This document shows positions 1-10,961 of a stretch of DNA of 64,000 nt, piece by piece. Below the pieces are notes generated by a model. The model had not been told where the DNA came from. It did no database searches and saw only the letters and a list, made by a program, of their open reading frames with translations. The stretch is from Gentiana macrophylla (lineage: Eukaryota; Streptophyta; Magnoliopsida; Gentianales; Gentianaceae), in NCBI GenBank assembly GCA_026214975.1, contig CM047809.1:130373470-130437469 (forward strand), in the 5' to 3' direction. The position numbers and the translations under genes are program-made. Every line of letters begins with the position of its first letter. Positions within the stretch are counted from its first letter, which is position 1.

Positions 1-117
1 AATACCTGTGAATTTTTTTTTTAAATAACTTGGAGTAAATGTTAAGCCATATATTGGAGTAAATGTCATGCCATAAATTGGGGAGAGTGATCCGCCATAT
101 CAATCTATTCAATGGAG

Positions 118-430
118 TTACTCGGTAGCATAAAAAGAAATAGTAACAATCAACAAAATATAGTTAAAGTAAAAAAAATGTAGTAAGACAAGAAAAAATT
201 TAGTAACATATAAAGAAAATAGTTACAACCAATGAAATAAATTTACAATCAAAAAGACGTAGTAACACTCGAAAAACAAGTAGCAACAACCCATAAAATA
301 GATATAGTTACGGCCAAAAAATGTAGTAACATTGAAAATTTTAAAGTAACAACCGATAAAATAGATGAAGTTACAGCAAAAAAAAAAAATGTAGTAACAC
401 TGATATGGATCGAGTAACAATGGTGAAGTA
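118..430. repeat. Degenerate GTAGTAAC minisatellite
   Basis: An A-rich array in which short blocks built around gtagtaac or atagttac recur every 25-40 bases, separated by aaaaa-rich spacers. The units are strongly diverged. Apparent reading frames across it are low-complexity and do not look coding. Bases 431-1019 hold AT-rich sequence with a GC-rich patch at 640-760; I see nothing assignable there. Confidence 0.6.
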
Positions 431-1019
431 ATTTTGCATCAAAATTATAGATAAAGTGAGTATTTTGTTTCACATTAAAATAAAAAATGTGTAGTTTAAT
501 TGATGCGTAAATAATGAAGAATTAATTGACGATTATAATAAATGATAGAGGAACATTAAATTCATTAAATGCATTGATTGGTTTTTTTTTTGTAGAAAAG
601 CTTTAAATGACATATTTTTAAAAGGCATTGTTGCAAGTTTACCCCAGTTTTGTCCTGATATGGGAATACCCCCGCGCATTTGCTAGCTTCTCTATGGTCC
701 CCCTCCCTGGCCCTAGTAGAATGGGGATCTTCCCCCCCCATCACCAATTTGTTTTGACGACATGCTTTGGATATGTTGAAATAAAAGCCCTTTTTGCTAC
801 CAAAAAAAGAAAACAAATTTCTTATTTATAATTATTTAACACATAAATAATTATATTATCCGCATTATAATTAATTAGGAGAAAATTTCTTTTTTTCTCA
901 AAATCAAAAAAAAAAGTGGCGTCATTTTTAATGCCAATTGAGATCATAGAAAATGTCTTTTTTATATTACATATATTATTTACCGAATAAATAATACTTG
1001 CATATTCATTAAATAGACC

Positions 1020-2058
1020 AACTATTTAATTTATTCTCGAGGTTCCACAAAACGAGAAAACACTCGCGTGTTAGGAGTCAACCCGGGGACCATGGACCTA
1101 TAACCAGTAGCTACAATAAATTGAATAAAATATTCATCGAACAGAATATTTCTACTCAACTTAATAATTCGAGAATTACGCCACCATAAATCCGAAACTG
1201 AATTCTATCGATTATAGATATAACTTATTCTCAAGATGTCGAGTTAACAAGTGTCCATTGATATAATCATTACATACAGACTAACCCTCCATAGACTATC
1301 CGTAACGAAGCAGGAAAATTTCCATAAACCTTCTTCATTACATCTTATCCTTATTTACCATCAACCCACTAGTGATCAATTAGTTCATAACCAATACGAA
1401 CTCGGCCGATCGATCAGTTTTTCTAGGATTAACAAATGAGGAATTGTCTTTCTACTTCCCGCAGGAAGGAATGGATTCCATATCTGTGAGGCACACACTC
1501 CTCACTCATTCCAAAATAGTGCCAACGTGAAAGTGATTCGGACCGCGCCTCTTAGCAATCCTTAACGAACACATCAAACCCTATCTTGAAACAAGCAGGC
1601 GTCTACAATCACTTCCGGATTAAGGTTAATCCATATATGATCATCTTGTGATTTAATAAGATTTCTCAATCACGGAATTATATGAGGAATGCAGATCAAA
1701 TCGGTCCAGTCCTATATGACTCTCATCATATATAAATGCCCACTTAGACCACCAATGTCAACGGTCCGGATAAGACGGTCACACCATAAAGTGTTCTGGG
1801 CGCATTAATGGTAGTTTAATCAATAGACCCCGTACTTTGATTAATTTCACCACGGACTAACAGTTCAAGTGTATCACCATAAACTTAATCCTCATGTGTG
1901 ACACACACTAAGTTATATGGCTGCATATGATACAACTTAGGGCTTTCAGCAGTGTATAATATATAAGCATGAAGCAAATAATAAGATGAGAATAAATCTG
2001 TCATTTATTAATTATAAAAACAATTACATAAATTATCTTTCAGGCGCTACTTCCAACA
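1020..2058 (-). mobile_element. LTR-like segment, copia SIRE/Maximus-like, solo or truncated
   Basis: Read on the minus strand the segment begins with TGTTGG at 2058, typical of an LTR start, and lies directly against a copia reverse-transcriptase remnant. It is non-coding, with mixed composition unlike the AT-rich flanks. I could not find a second LTR, a primer-binding site or a matching 5-bp duplication (the right flank reads gtgac), so the left edge near 1020 is approximate and the family assignment is an impression. Confidence 0.4.
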
Positions 2059-2068
2059 GTGACATGTT

Positions 2069-3586
2069 CAGAAGCATCTCAATGGCTTGCTGCCATGGGA
2101 GATGAATTGGAGTCATTTTGAAGAATCAGACTTGGGATCTAGTTAAACATCCAGCTGATAGGAGAGTTGTTACTTGCAAGTGGATCTTCAAAAAGAATGA
2201 AGGAATGACTAAGGCAGAAGGGGTCAAGTATAAGGCACGTTTGGTTGCAAGAGGGTTAAGTCACAAAGAAGGGGTAGACTTTGATGAGATATTCTCACCA
2301 GTGGTCAGACACACTTCAATCAGAGTGTTACTAGCAATGGTGGCACATCAGGATCTTGAACTTGAGCAGTTAGATGTGAAGATATATTCTCTACATGGTG
2401 AGGTATATAAGGAGATATACATGACTCAACTAGAGGGATTTCAAGTTCCTGGCAAGGAAGATTATGTGTACAAGTTAAAGAGGTCCTTGTATGAAATGAA
2501 ACAGGCTCTTATGCAGTGGTATAAAAGGTTTGACAGTTACATGATCCAGCTGGGTTATAAAAGAAGTCCATATGACTGTTGTGTGTATCACAGTCAGCTA
2601 AGAGATGGATCACATATCTCTCTTGTCCTGTATGTGGATGATATGTTGATAGCTACTGAAAAGAAGTCTGATATTCAAAATCTGAAGAACCTTCTCAGTG
2701 CTGAGTTTGAAATGAAAATTTTGGGTGCTGCCAAGAAGATTTTGTGGATGGATATCTGGAGAGATAGGAGTCAGAAGAAGCCATTCTTGTCTCAACAGGG
2801 CTATATACATAATATATTTGCCAGATTTGGCATGTCTGCTGCATAACCAATAGATACTCCTATGACATCAAATTTTCATTTGTCTATTTATGCTTCACAA
2901 TCAGCATATGAGTATGAGTATACATCAAAAGTTCCTTATCCTAGTGCAGTTGGCAGTTTGATGTATGTCATGGTGTGCACTAGGCCTGATCTGGCTCAGA
3001 CAGCCATTGTTGTCAGTAGGTTTATGGCTCAACCTGGAAAAGAACACTGGAAAGCTGTGAAAAGAATGTTCAGGTACCTTAGGGGTACAACTGATGTTGG
3101 TCTCATTTATGGAGGTGATACTCAAGGTCTGATACAGGGCACTGTGATGCTGACTATATATGTGATGTGGAATGTAGGAAATCAATGACTGGTTATGTTT
3201 TCACATTACGGAATTCAGTTGTCAGCTGGAGAGAAACTCTTCAGGCAACAGTAGCTTTATCAACTACTGAGGCAGAATATATGGCTCTTACTGAAGCAGC
3301 CAAGGAGGGTATTTGGTTGAAGGGACTAATCAGTGATTTGGGGCAACATCAGGATCAAGCAGAGATTTATTGTGATAATTTGAATGCAATTTGTCTAGCT
3401 AAGGATCAGGTTCATCATGAGAGAACCAATCATATTTATGTGAGGTGTCATTTTCTGATAAATGAGAAGAGGGTTGTTATGAAGAAGATTGGCATCAAGG
3501 ATAATCCTGCTGATAAGTTCACTAAACCTGTTCGGCAGAGCAAGTTTCAGTTGTGTCTGGACTTGCTGAATATTCAAAGCTTATAA
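2069..3586 (+). pseudogene. Ty1/copia reverse transcriptase-RNase H remnant
   Basis: This is the 3' half of a copia pol. A frame entering at 2069 (EASQWLAAMGDELESF) shifts near 2118 into KNQTWDLV, the usual start of the copia RT domain. The polymerase YVDDM motif is encoded near 2630. After stops and frame changes at 2844 and 3188, the RNase H follows, with TTEAEYMAL near 3270 and the terminal NPADKFTKP near 3500. Gag, protease and integrase are absent upstream, where an LTR-like segment abuts. It is a degraded transposon gene, not a host gene. Confidence 0.93.
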
Positions 3587-3748
3587 TCTGAAAATATGGA
3601 AACTCGACTGAGGGCAGGTCAGCTGAGTGGATTCTGTGGAGTAATCTGGTACAATACATCTAGCATTGTCGAATGCATCTGGTACAAGTACATCTGGTTG
3701 TGCAATCTGGTTGACTGTGAATAAGAGTTCAAGTCAAGATGAAGATTT

Positions 3749-4250
3749 GTCTGTAAAGTGACTTCAAATCTACATCTGGTTGAACTAATCTGGTAGTCAG
3801 CTGAGTGATGGTCAGCTAAGAAGTGTATCCAAGTCTGTGAAAGTTAGCTGGGAAGTCTGTTGAGTGCTTCTGGTGTCAGCAGTCTGCTGAGGTTTTGGTT
3901 GCAGCAGAGTTCTATGTCTGGACAATGATCAGCTGAGTTGGGGTCAGCAGAGAGACCCAACATCTGAAGCATTTATGGCAATCCGACAAAGATCCTTTGA
4001 CGGTTAGGGTTTAGGGATTTCTGCCTATAAATACCAACTGTATTGTTTATTGTAATGTGTGTAATTCGTCTGTAATTCAGTGCATAATAAAATATCTCTT
4101 TTCTATCCGTGGACTAGTCGGCACAACACCGGAAACCACGTTAAATCATGTGTTCTTCTTTTTCTGTTGTTGCTGTTGATTATTACTGTTAGATTGCTTC
4201 TGTTAATTCTATCTTGCATCTGGATTCCCTATTCTGTTATAACACCGTCA
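3749..4250 (+). mobile_element. 3' LTR of the copia fragment
   Basis: Starts TG immediately after a purine-rich tract (aagatgaagattt) and contains the block cgtggactagtcggcac...ccggaaaccacgttaaatca near 4100, shared with LTRs at 8801, 10962, 33909 and 55242. A TATA-like tataaata is near 4026. The 3' edge is placed at the CA of 4250, but the last bases are uncertain. The tract 3587-3748 between RNase H and LTR is non-coding and rich in cagctgag and atctggt motifs, as in the sister element at 10.2-10.96 kb. Confidence 0.8.
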
Positions 4251-4371
4251 TTATCCACAACTCCTCCACGGCTCCACCTTACCCTTGAGTGGTGTATGTT
4301 TTTTGATTTTGTATTAACCGGAGTGTTTATATATATAATTTTTTTAACTGAAACGGTCGCACAACACTAAA

Positions 4372-4480
4372 CACACGCATGCCTTTTGCTCACACTGAGG
4401 CTCGAATCCAGAAACTCAGGTCCTGAGGCTTCGGCAATGACCAATGGGCCATTGCCTCATTGGCAACAAGAGAGTTTAGC
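4372..4480 (-). mobile_element. tRNA-derived SINE head
   Basis: On the minus strand the segment carries an RNA polymerase III A-box-like TGGCCCATTGGTCAT and a B-box-like GGATTCGAGCC about 40 bases apart, in the order and spacing of a tRNA-derived SINE promoter. It does not fold into an obvious intact tRNA, and no anticodon arm is evident, so a functional tRNA gene is unlikely. Confidence 0.6.
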
Positions 4481-5430
4481 TGATTAGTTTATGTTTGATG
4501 GTCATAATATATATTGGTGGCTTCTATCAGCACCACGTTTTTGTTTCCGACACCACCTCTACTCCTGGCACTCTTTAAATTACTCTTGGCAAAATAGAAC
4601 TATTTTTATTATTTTTTACTTCATACACCACACACAAAATGATATAATTACTTACAGCATAATTTTCTAAAACACCCTTTTAATCCACTAATACTATAAA
4701 TATAATAACAATAAAGAACTACATCACCCATCCTAAACCTAATTTCTTCTTAAAAAAACCCTATTGCTCTCAACCCATTTCCAGTCGCCGCCGCCGCCAC
4801 CACCACCATCTTCTTCCTATCACCACCATTTTTCTCCCACTAACCACCACCAACCTGCCGCCCTTCTTTTTATCAGTAAGAATTTGAAATCAACCAACCC
4901 AAAATCATCCATCAATTTAGGTCGGTGAGGAAGAAGGCGGGGGAGAGAAGGCGGCAATTGCAAATCTAAGTTTTGTTTCCAGATCGGAGGGAGAAGGATG
5001 CGATTCAGAGGTGGGCGCAATTTACAGGTGAGGGAGGAGGAGCCGACTGCAGTTGCAGACCACCATGGTTGGAGATGACGATGGAGAAGGCAACAATGGT
5101 TTTCCGGTGGTGGTTATGATTGTAGAAAGAACGCAACAAGGGATTTGTATGAGCACTGACTGAGTTATTTGGGGTAAAATGGTTAGTAATTCATTGACTT
5201 AATTTTTTTGAAAATTTCTTAGAAAATATTCTTGGATGAATGTTAGATGATTTAGTGATAGTTGAAGAAATGAAGATGCGTATTAGGATTTAGGATGAAG
5301 ATGGGTGGTTGGGTGGCAGTGTTTGTGGAGAAGATGGTGGTTATGGGTGGAGATGTGGTGGTGATGCATGGTGGAGGGTGGAGATGGGTAAATAAATGAA
5401 AGAAGACTTGTTTGAATGTTGTAATATATA
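4481..5430 (+). other. Unassigned stretch with UTR-like sequence
   Basis: Non-coding by my reading. A CT-rich, CCGCCGCCACCACC-containing segment at 4740-4850 resembles a plant 5' UTR and is followed by GA-rich sequence to about 5130, but no frame runs on through it and nothing is recognisable. It may be a relic of a gene 5' end carried by a transposon. Confidence 0.3.
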
Positions 5431-5431
5431 G

Positions 5432-5655
5432 GGTGAGTTATTGAAAAGGACAAAAAGATTGTTAAAATTATTAAAAAGGACAGATGGGACTCAAAGACAA
5501 TAATACCCCTCAAATCTAAAAAAAAAAAAGAAACTGCTGCACGGAAAGTATCACACCCACGTTCAGCAGCACTAACGCCAAATACATAGCAATATATATA
5601 TATATATATATATGTATTTAGCGTTATACTTCTTGTTAAGTGTGATCTAAATCTT

Positions 5656-5727
<72 letters not shown>

Positions 5728-5783
5728 GGAAAGTATCACACCCACGTTCAATAAATTTCTAACGCCAAATACATAGCAACTAA

Positions 5784-5817
<34 letters not shown>

Positions 5818-6508
5818 GACACTATTATTTGACACTACTATTTGACATTGTTATATTATGTAACACTACAATTTGACTCTATCATTTGACATTGTGATAC
5901 TATTTGACATTGTTATATTATGTGACACTACTATTGTCAGATATAATGTAACACTACTAATTATCACACTATTTGGCACTACTATTTGACATCGTTATAC
6001 CATGTGACATTACTATTTAACACTACTATTTGACATTGTACTATGTAACACTACTATTTGACATTGCGATACTATTTGACACTATCATTTGACATTGTTA
6101 TAATATGCGACACTACTATTTGATACTACCATTTGACATTGTACTATGTAACACTAATATTTGATATTGTGATACTATTTGACACTGTTATAATATGCGA
6201 CACTACTATTTGACACTTCTATTTAATATTGTGATATTATGTAACACTACTATTCGACACTACTATTGAAAGATGTGTTTTTTTTTTGGTTTAATAAAAC
6301 GTGAGTCACCCTCAAAAAAGAGAAGTGGGGCAGTTTTTTTTTAAATAATGCAAAATGGTTACAAAAATATGGGGAAAATTAAAAAGAAAAGTTTATATTT
6401 GTCCATACATATTGACAAATGTCCTTTTTGATAAAATGCAAATGTTCCTGTCCTTTTTGATACTTTCATAATGTTTTTTGTCCTTTTTTTTATAATTTTC
6501 CCTAATAT
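5432..6508. mobile_element. Foldback element with minisatellite core
   Basis: The left edge (5432-5500) and right edge (6440-6508) are inverted copies: both contain paired aaaaggacaaaaag and aaaaaggacag blocks about 30 bases apart, in opposite orientation. Between them lie three (TA)n tracts (about 5588-5612, 5658-5722, 5786-5814), two copies of a segment containing acggaaagtatcacacccacgt (5538 and 5724), and the minisatellite at 5815-6270. No transposase is present. Confidence 0.6.
5815..6270. repeat. TGACACTACTATTTGACATTG minisatellite
   Basis: About 450 bp made of alternating 'acactactatttgac' and 'attgttatattatg' blocks in degenerate tandem order, period roughly 20-40 bases. It occupies the centre of the foldback element. 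No reading frame crosses it. Confidence 0.8.
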
Positions 6509-6814
6509 TTACGTGGTCTTAAGTGAATTTGCACACACAAGTAAATGAAAAAAGGTTTCGATAGTAATAACATTAGTGTGAGATAGAAATTTCTACGCAT
6601 TTACATATATGTATGTATGTATGTATGTCTGTCTGGTGGGCTAGGCTGACATATATATAGACTAAACAAGTAAATTTTGATGCTTCATCTCATTATTTTC
6701 CCCTTAATTCTTTCACTTTTATTTAATACTATTATCATCGTTAAAGGTTATGACTTTTAATTAGTTTGATTCACTAACAAATACAATTTATTACATTTTA
6801 AAAGGGAGTGTTAT

Positions 6815-7903
6815 CAGAGCCAGCCCTATGAAATTCGGGGCCCAAAGCCATTTTGCCGGACAAAGCCCTTTAAATCTGAAGAACATATTTTTTTTCCGGT
6901 AGAGAAACATAAATAAAAATTGTAAAAAAAACTATTTTATTTCAAATTCATAGGTAAGTCGACACGGCTTAAATGAAAAATATTACTTCAACACCGTTCT
7001 TATAGCATATTTAGAAGCAAAATCATTTATCAATGTAAAATAATCAACTTCATCAACCATATTCTTCTCGATCGATATCATTGCTAGCCATTCAAACGAT
7101 CTTGTGACATTGTATTTCGAAGATAGTTAATCATTAACTTTAACTTCGAAAAACTTGTTTCTCCTGATGCAACGGTAACGGAAATAGTCAACAAGATTCG
7201 GTAAGCGATCTATGTGTTTGGAAAACAACCATTTTGACGTTTTAAATAATTCAAGACTTAGATGGGTTCTACAAATTCAAATGGAAGAATATGTTTAAGA
7301 AGTTGCAACTCTCAATTGAAATCTTTCCCGTCAATATCAATTTCTCCATTGTGTGTCAAAATATTTGAAAGATTTTCACAAGAACTCTTCAAATTTTTAT
7401 CATTGAAGCACATCTTCAAATCAAACAGGAAGCCAAAATTTTGTTCATACAACCGAAATTGCTTGAATCTTTCATCAAGTGAGGCAAGAGCTTTGTTGTC
7501 TATATACATGAAGTATTGCACGCTGAAACTCTCTTCAGCTGAAAACACGGCTTCTTCACTTAAAACATCATCAAAATGCCTTTTTCTCTTGATTTGCCTT
7601 TTTCACGAAAAAATGGTTCAATTTCCATTTGTTGAGCAAGTTCTCATGTTGCTTTAAGGGCATCATTGAATTCACGCTCTCTATAGCCACGAAAAAAATC
7701 AATAAGCCCCTCAATCGATCTACCACGACAACAATATGCATGCCCTAATTTTATCAACGAAATTTTTTTTGAAAGGTTCAACGATTTAAAATGTGTTTAA
7801 TTTTTTTTAAACGAGTATATAAGATTGGAGAAATTTGGGGGCCAATAGAAAACCGGGGGCCCAAGGCCCAGGCCTACTTGGCCTTTGCTCAAGGCCACCA
7901 CTG
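6815..7903 (-). mobile_element. hAT transposon, 1.09 kb, in CRP0 exon 2
   Basis: The element is bounded by perfect 8-bp direct repeats agtgttat (6807-6814 and 7904-7911). Its ends read CAGAGCCAGCC... and ...GGCCACCACTG, with the CAG/CTG outer bases usual for hAT. Removing it restores the CRP reading order exactly. It contains a degraded transposase C-terminus on the minus strand. Confidence 0.9.
6985..7660 (-). pseudogene. hAT transposase C-terminal (dimerisation) domain remnant
   Basis: From 7548 down, the frame reads VQYFMYIDNKALASLDERF and FGFLFDLK, matching plant TTF-type hAT transposases. After in-frame stops at about 7312 and 7260 comes LLTISVTVASGETSFSKLKL...RLNGLAMISIEK (about 7200-7040), the conserved hAT dimerisation motif. 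Zinc finger and catalytic N-terminal parts are absent, so it cannot be autonomous. Confidence 0.88.
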
Positions 7904-8130
7904 AGTGTTATAACCTTGTCCGAAAGTCGGAAGAAATCAAAACATTGTCTATCAAAGGCGATCACAAGCATGTCGATGAAGACTGCACCGAGGAGACGCC
8001 TACTGATCGATGGGCGACAACGAATCATTTGAAACTCTTGAGGAGGAGTGCAAGGAAATTACTGGTTGCGATCACCATGGAGATCGATCTTATAGAATAT
8101 TGTCCTGTGTTTTGTAACGCGTGCCTCCCA

Positions 8131-8293
8131 TAGGCGGATCTACCTTTTGCTAAATGGGTCCGCGGACCCCGTTAAATATAAGAAAACTCTATGTTTTATG
8201 TGTAGAAAAATATTTCGGATCCCGTGAAAAATAAAATTTACTCTAAAAAAAATTTACGGATACCGCCTTATAATATTTCTAGATCCGCCGCTG
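8131..8293. mobile_element. hAT-type MITE, 163 bp
   Basis: Terminal inverted repeats around GGCGGATCTA/TAGATCCGCC, flanked by the direct repeat gtgcctccca at 8121-8130 and 8294-8303. Eight of these ten bases fit a hAT duplication. It has no coding capacity. It interrupts CRP0 exactly at the fifth-cysteine loop. Confidence 0.85.
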
Positions 8294-8447
8294 GTGCCTC
8301 CCAATGGAAAAGACAGCTGGTGATAAAAGTGAAACATTCTGTGGCATAGACCCGGCTGTACCCTTTTACCGGGATGAAAGTATTGAGGAGGAGAGTGAAT
8401 ATGACACCGACACCAAATGGATTTGTTATGTTTCGATACCGTTCTGA

Positions 8448-8800
8448 GCTATAACGTGGAAATCACTCAACACTCAATTTATATATTGGATAGTGTTAAG
8501 TTTCTGGTATTCTAAACTTCTATTTTATTTAACTTTTTGAGCATTTCTATTGTGATGAATAATGTAAAGCTAGTAACCATGGTTATAAGTAAGTAACTCC
8601 ATGAGTTGCATGCATGCAAACAAGTAGTGTCTAAATCTACTGTCCTTTCTTTGTTTTTACACCAATTCAGTGTCAAAGTTGTGTAATACTTGAATTAATG
8701 GGTTTTATCGATTTTTCCAATATTTATTCTATATACGGAGTTCGTATATATTTCCCTATAAAAGAGCATATTATAAAACCGGACTACTGCTGAAAAATAC
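8448..8800. other. Intergenic, 3' flank of CRP0
   Basis: AT-rich non-coding sequence between the end of CRP0 and the copia insertion. I see no gene, repeat or RNA signal. Confidence 0.5.
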
Positions 8801-9406
8801 TGTTAGGAAATGTGACTTGACCTCTTATTTAGAGCTGAGTACTAAACTGAGTTTAGTACTAAGCTGAGAAAAGTCAGCTGAGCAAAAGTGAGCTTTGAGC
8901 GCGAAGTCACTTTAGGAAGTCAGTTTGCGGAAGATCGACTTTACTAAGTCGACTTTGGAAAGTCGACTTTAGCGTAAGTCGACATTGGGAAAGTCAGTTT
9001 TGGGAAAATCTCAGTTTAGACAAATGTCAGCATGGTTACATTCTAGTAGATAACTGCTGGAGCTTGGGTCCACATCTGGGGTATTTTAGTCATTCCGCTA
9101 GTATGTCTTTCTCAAGCGGCTAGTCTATTTTTGTGGCTATAAATACACATCCTGTTGTAACCTATAACATTTGCAAAGAAATTGTAGAAACAAAGAAGAT
9201 AGAAGCGAGCAATTGCCTTAGGCAATTGCAGAGTCTGTAAAATCTCCAGTGATAATATATTCTCCTATTTCTGCCCGTGGAGTAGTCGGCATTTGCCGGA
9301 AACCACGTTAAATCATATGTTATTGTTCTTGTGTGATTTATGCTTTCTTGTTTGCATCTTGATTATTGCAACCCGTTTTGATCCCTGAGGGTCCTAAATT
9401 CTAACA
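8801..9406 (+). repeat. 5' LTR of gag-only copia
   Basis: 606 bp. TATA-like ctataaata occurs near 9137. The block cccgtggagtagtcggcatttgccggaaaccacgttaaa at about 9282-9320 is the family hallmark. The U3 has repeated agtcgactttggaaa units. Confidence 0.95.
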
Positions 9407-9408
9407 AA

Positions 9409-9422
9409 TTGGTATCAGAGCG
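9409..9422 (+). promoter_or_regulatory. Primer-binding site (initiator tRNA-Met type)
   Basis: ttggtatcagagcg, two to three bases after the LTR, is the standard copia minus-strand primer site complementary to the 3' end of initiator methionine tRNA. Confidence 0.9.
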
Positions 9423-9549
9423 AGGTTATCATCAGGGAGTCTGAGATTCTGTTTTGGAATCATCTGTTTGAACAAAATTTTATCTTCACAAAGACCTTCA
9501 CCGGTGCTCGGATTTTGTGATAAAAGTTCTGTTCTTTGGCAAGATCAAG

Positions 9550-10190
9550 ATGTCTGGGTTAAATGTAGAGATTGATAAATTCACAGGAAGAAACAATTTC
9601 AATCTGTGGCAAATCAAGATGCGTGCTCTGTTGAAGAAACTGGGGCTCTGGGCTCCGTTGTCAAAGATAATGGCTGCCGGAAACACTGAGATGGCCGATC
9701 TGGAGGAGAAAGCACATTCAATGATCTTGTTGTGCTTGTCTGATGATGTTATCAAGTTCTTTGAAGAAGATTCAGCAGTTGAGGTCGTGGGCTTAAGCTT
9801 GAGAGTCTGTATATGACAAATTCGTTGACCAACAAGTTGCTTATGAAGCAACGTCTGTTCAGTTTAAAGATGCATGAATGAATGCCTCTCAGAGATCATC
9901 TTGAAAAGCTGAACGCAATATTGCTTGATTTAAGGAGTATTGGTGTTAAGATCGAAGATGAGGATGCAGCTCTAATTTTGTTGGTATCACTGCCAGCATC
10001 ATATAAGAATTTTGGGCAGTCTTTTGTTGTTGGGAGAGACACAGTGTCATTGGAGGATGTTAGAGCATCTCTCAATAATCGAGAGCTGAGGCATAATTCA
10101 GCTGGCACAGGGACAGACAATCGGGCTATTGGTTTAATTGCTAGTAGCAGTTGCAAAGGGAATGGAAATCCTAGAAAGATTCTGGTCTGA
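9550..10190 (+). pseudogene. Copia gag (UBN2-like) with frameshift
   Basis: ATG at 9550 opens MSGLNVEIDKFTGRNNFNLWQ, the copia gag N-terminus with its FxGxNFxLW motif. The frame runs to AVEVVGLSLRVC near 9816. A frameshift separates it from PLRDHLEKLNAILLDL...LLVSLPASYKNF (9882 onward), the second half of the gag domain. The zinc knuckle and everything downstream are missing; a TGA ends the frame at 10190. Gag is broken, so even particle formation would need a helper. Confidence 0.9.
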
Positions 10191-10961
10191 ATCTGAATCT
10201 TGAGTGTTGACAAGCAGGTGGAGCTTCAGGTCCACACTCAGCTGAGTTTGCAGAACTCAGCTGAGAACAGTCGACACTAATCTGGCACTTAGTTATGCAT
10301 CTGAACCTGAAGAATCAAGAGCTGAATCTGAGTGGAACCAAAATCTGGGATTGGCTGAGTGAGGCTCAGCTGATCTAGTACAAGCTGAGTAAAAGTCAGT
10401 TTTGTAGAATGGAGTGTTCAAGTCTGGGAAGCAAGCTGAATAAAGAGTCAGCTGAGTCCATCTGTCAGTGGAGTGGCGTCTGCTGAGTCTGTTGAACATG
10501 TCTGCGTTGGTTCTGCATCTGTGTCTAGAAGCCTCAACTGAGTGAAGTCAGTTGAGTAAGACAAATATGATATGTTTGGCTGAGTGCAGTCAGCTAAACA
10601 TCTGGTGAACATGTCTGGGCTGGAGTTCTCATCTGGAGTTAAGTCTCATCTGGAGAAGTCTAACGTGGAGTCAGTTGTGTTCACATCTGGTCAGCTTAGA
10701 GTCTGAAACTGAATCTGCAATCTGTTGATTGAAGTTGAATCTGAAGAACTCAGCTGAGTGTGCTCAACTGAGGTGATTACATCTGAATCTGGTAGACACA
10801 TCTTGTCTAGTGATCAAGTTGATCACATCTGTTCTCAACTCAATCAAGTTTGAAGAAGATGAGGAATCTGGTACAGTACATCTGGCATTGAAGAATGCAT
10901 CTGGTACAGTACATATGATTATACATCTGTTTGAACGAGAGTTCAAGTCAATGTGGAGATT
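10191..10961 (+). repeat. CAGCTGAG-rich internal non-coding region
   Basis: Roughly 770 bp packed with the short word agctgag(t) or its close variants and with catctggt words, ending in a purine-rich tract (caatgtggagat) before the 3' LTR. The same vocabulary appears at 3590-3960. No frame is open. Confidence 0.75.

Larger units (their letters stand above)
6805..8447 (+). pseudogene. CRP0: cysteine-rich secreted protein, exon 2 pseudogene
   Basis: The sequence ttttaaaag at the left edge is the intron 3' end conserved in the other CRP copies. The exon starts at 6805, is interrupted by a hAT element after ten bases, and resumes at 7912 (ITLSESRKKSK, matching the family pro-region). Frameshifts follow; the piece encoding EYCPVFCNACLP is in another frame. 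A hAT MITE splits it again at 8131. It then continues through ETFCGIDP to a stop at 8445-8447. No family-type exon 1 (ATGGCCAAC...) was found upstream, so the signal-peptide exon is lost or beyond recognition. Confidence 0.85.

Noticed and set aside
4820..5020. A possible small gene in UTR-like sequence
   Set aside because: No frame continues, and codon usage and domain evidence are lacking.
5647..5835. Frames made of YIYIYI/IYIY (also at 30228, 43886, 45466, 48946, 50015)
   Set aside because: They are translations of (TA)n microsatellites.
7262..7657. A 131-codon plus-strand frame
   Set aside because: It is antisense to the hAT transposase remnant, which has clear family motifs.
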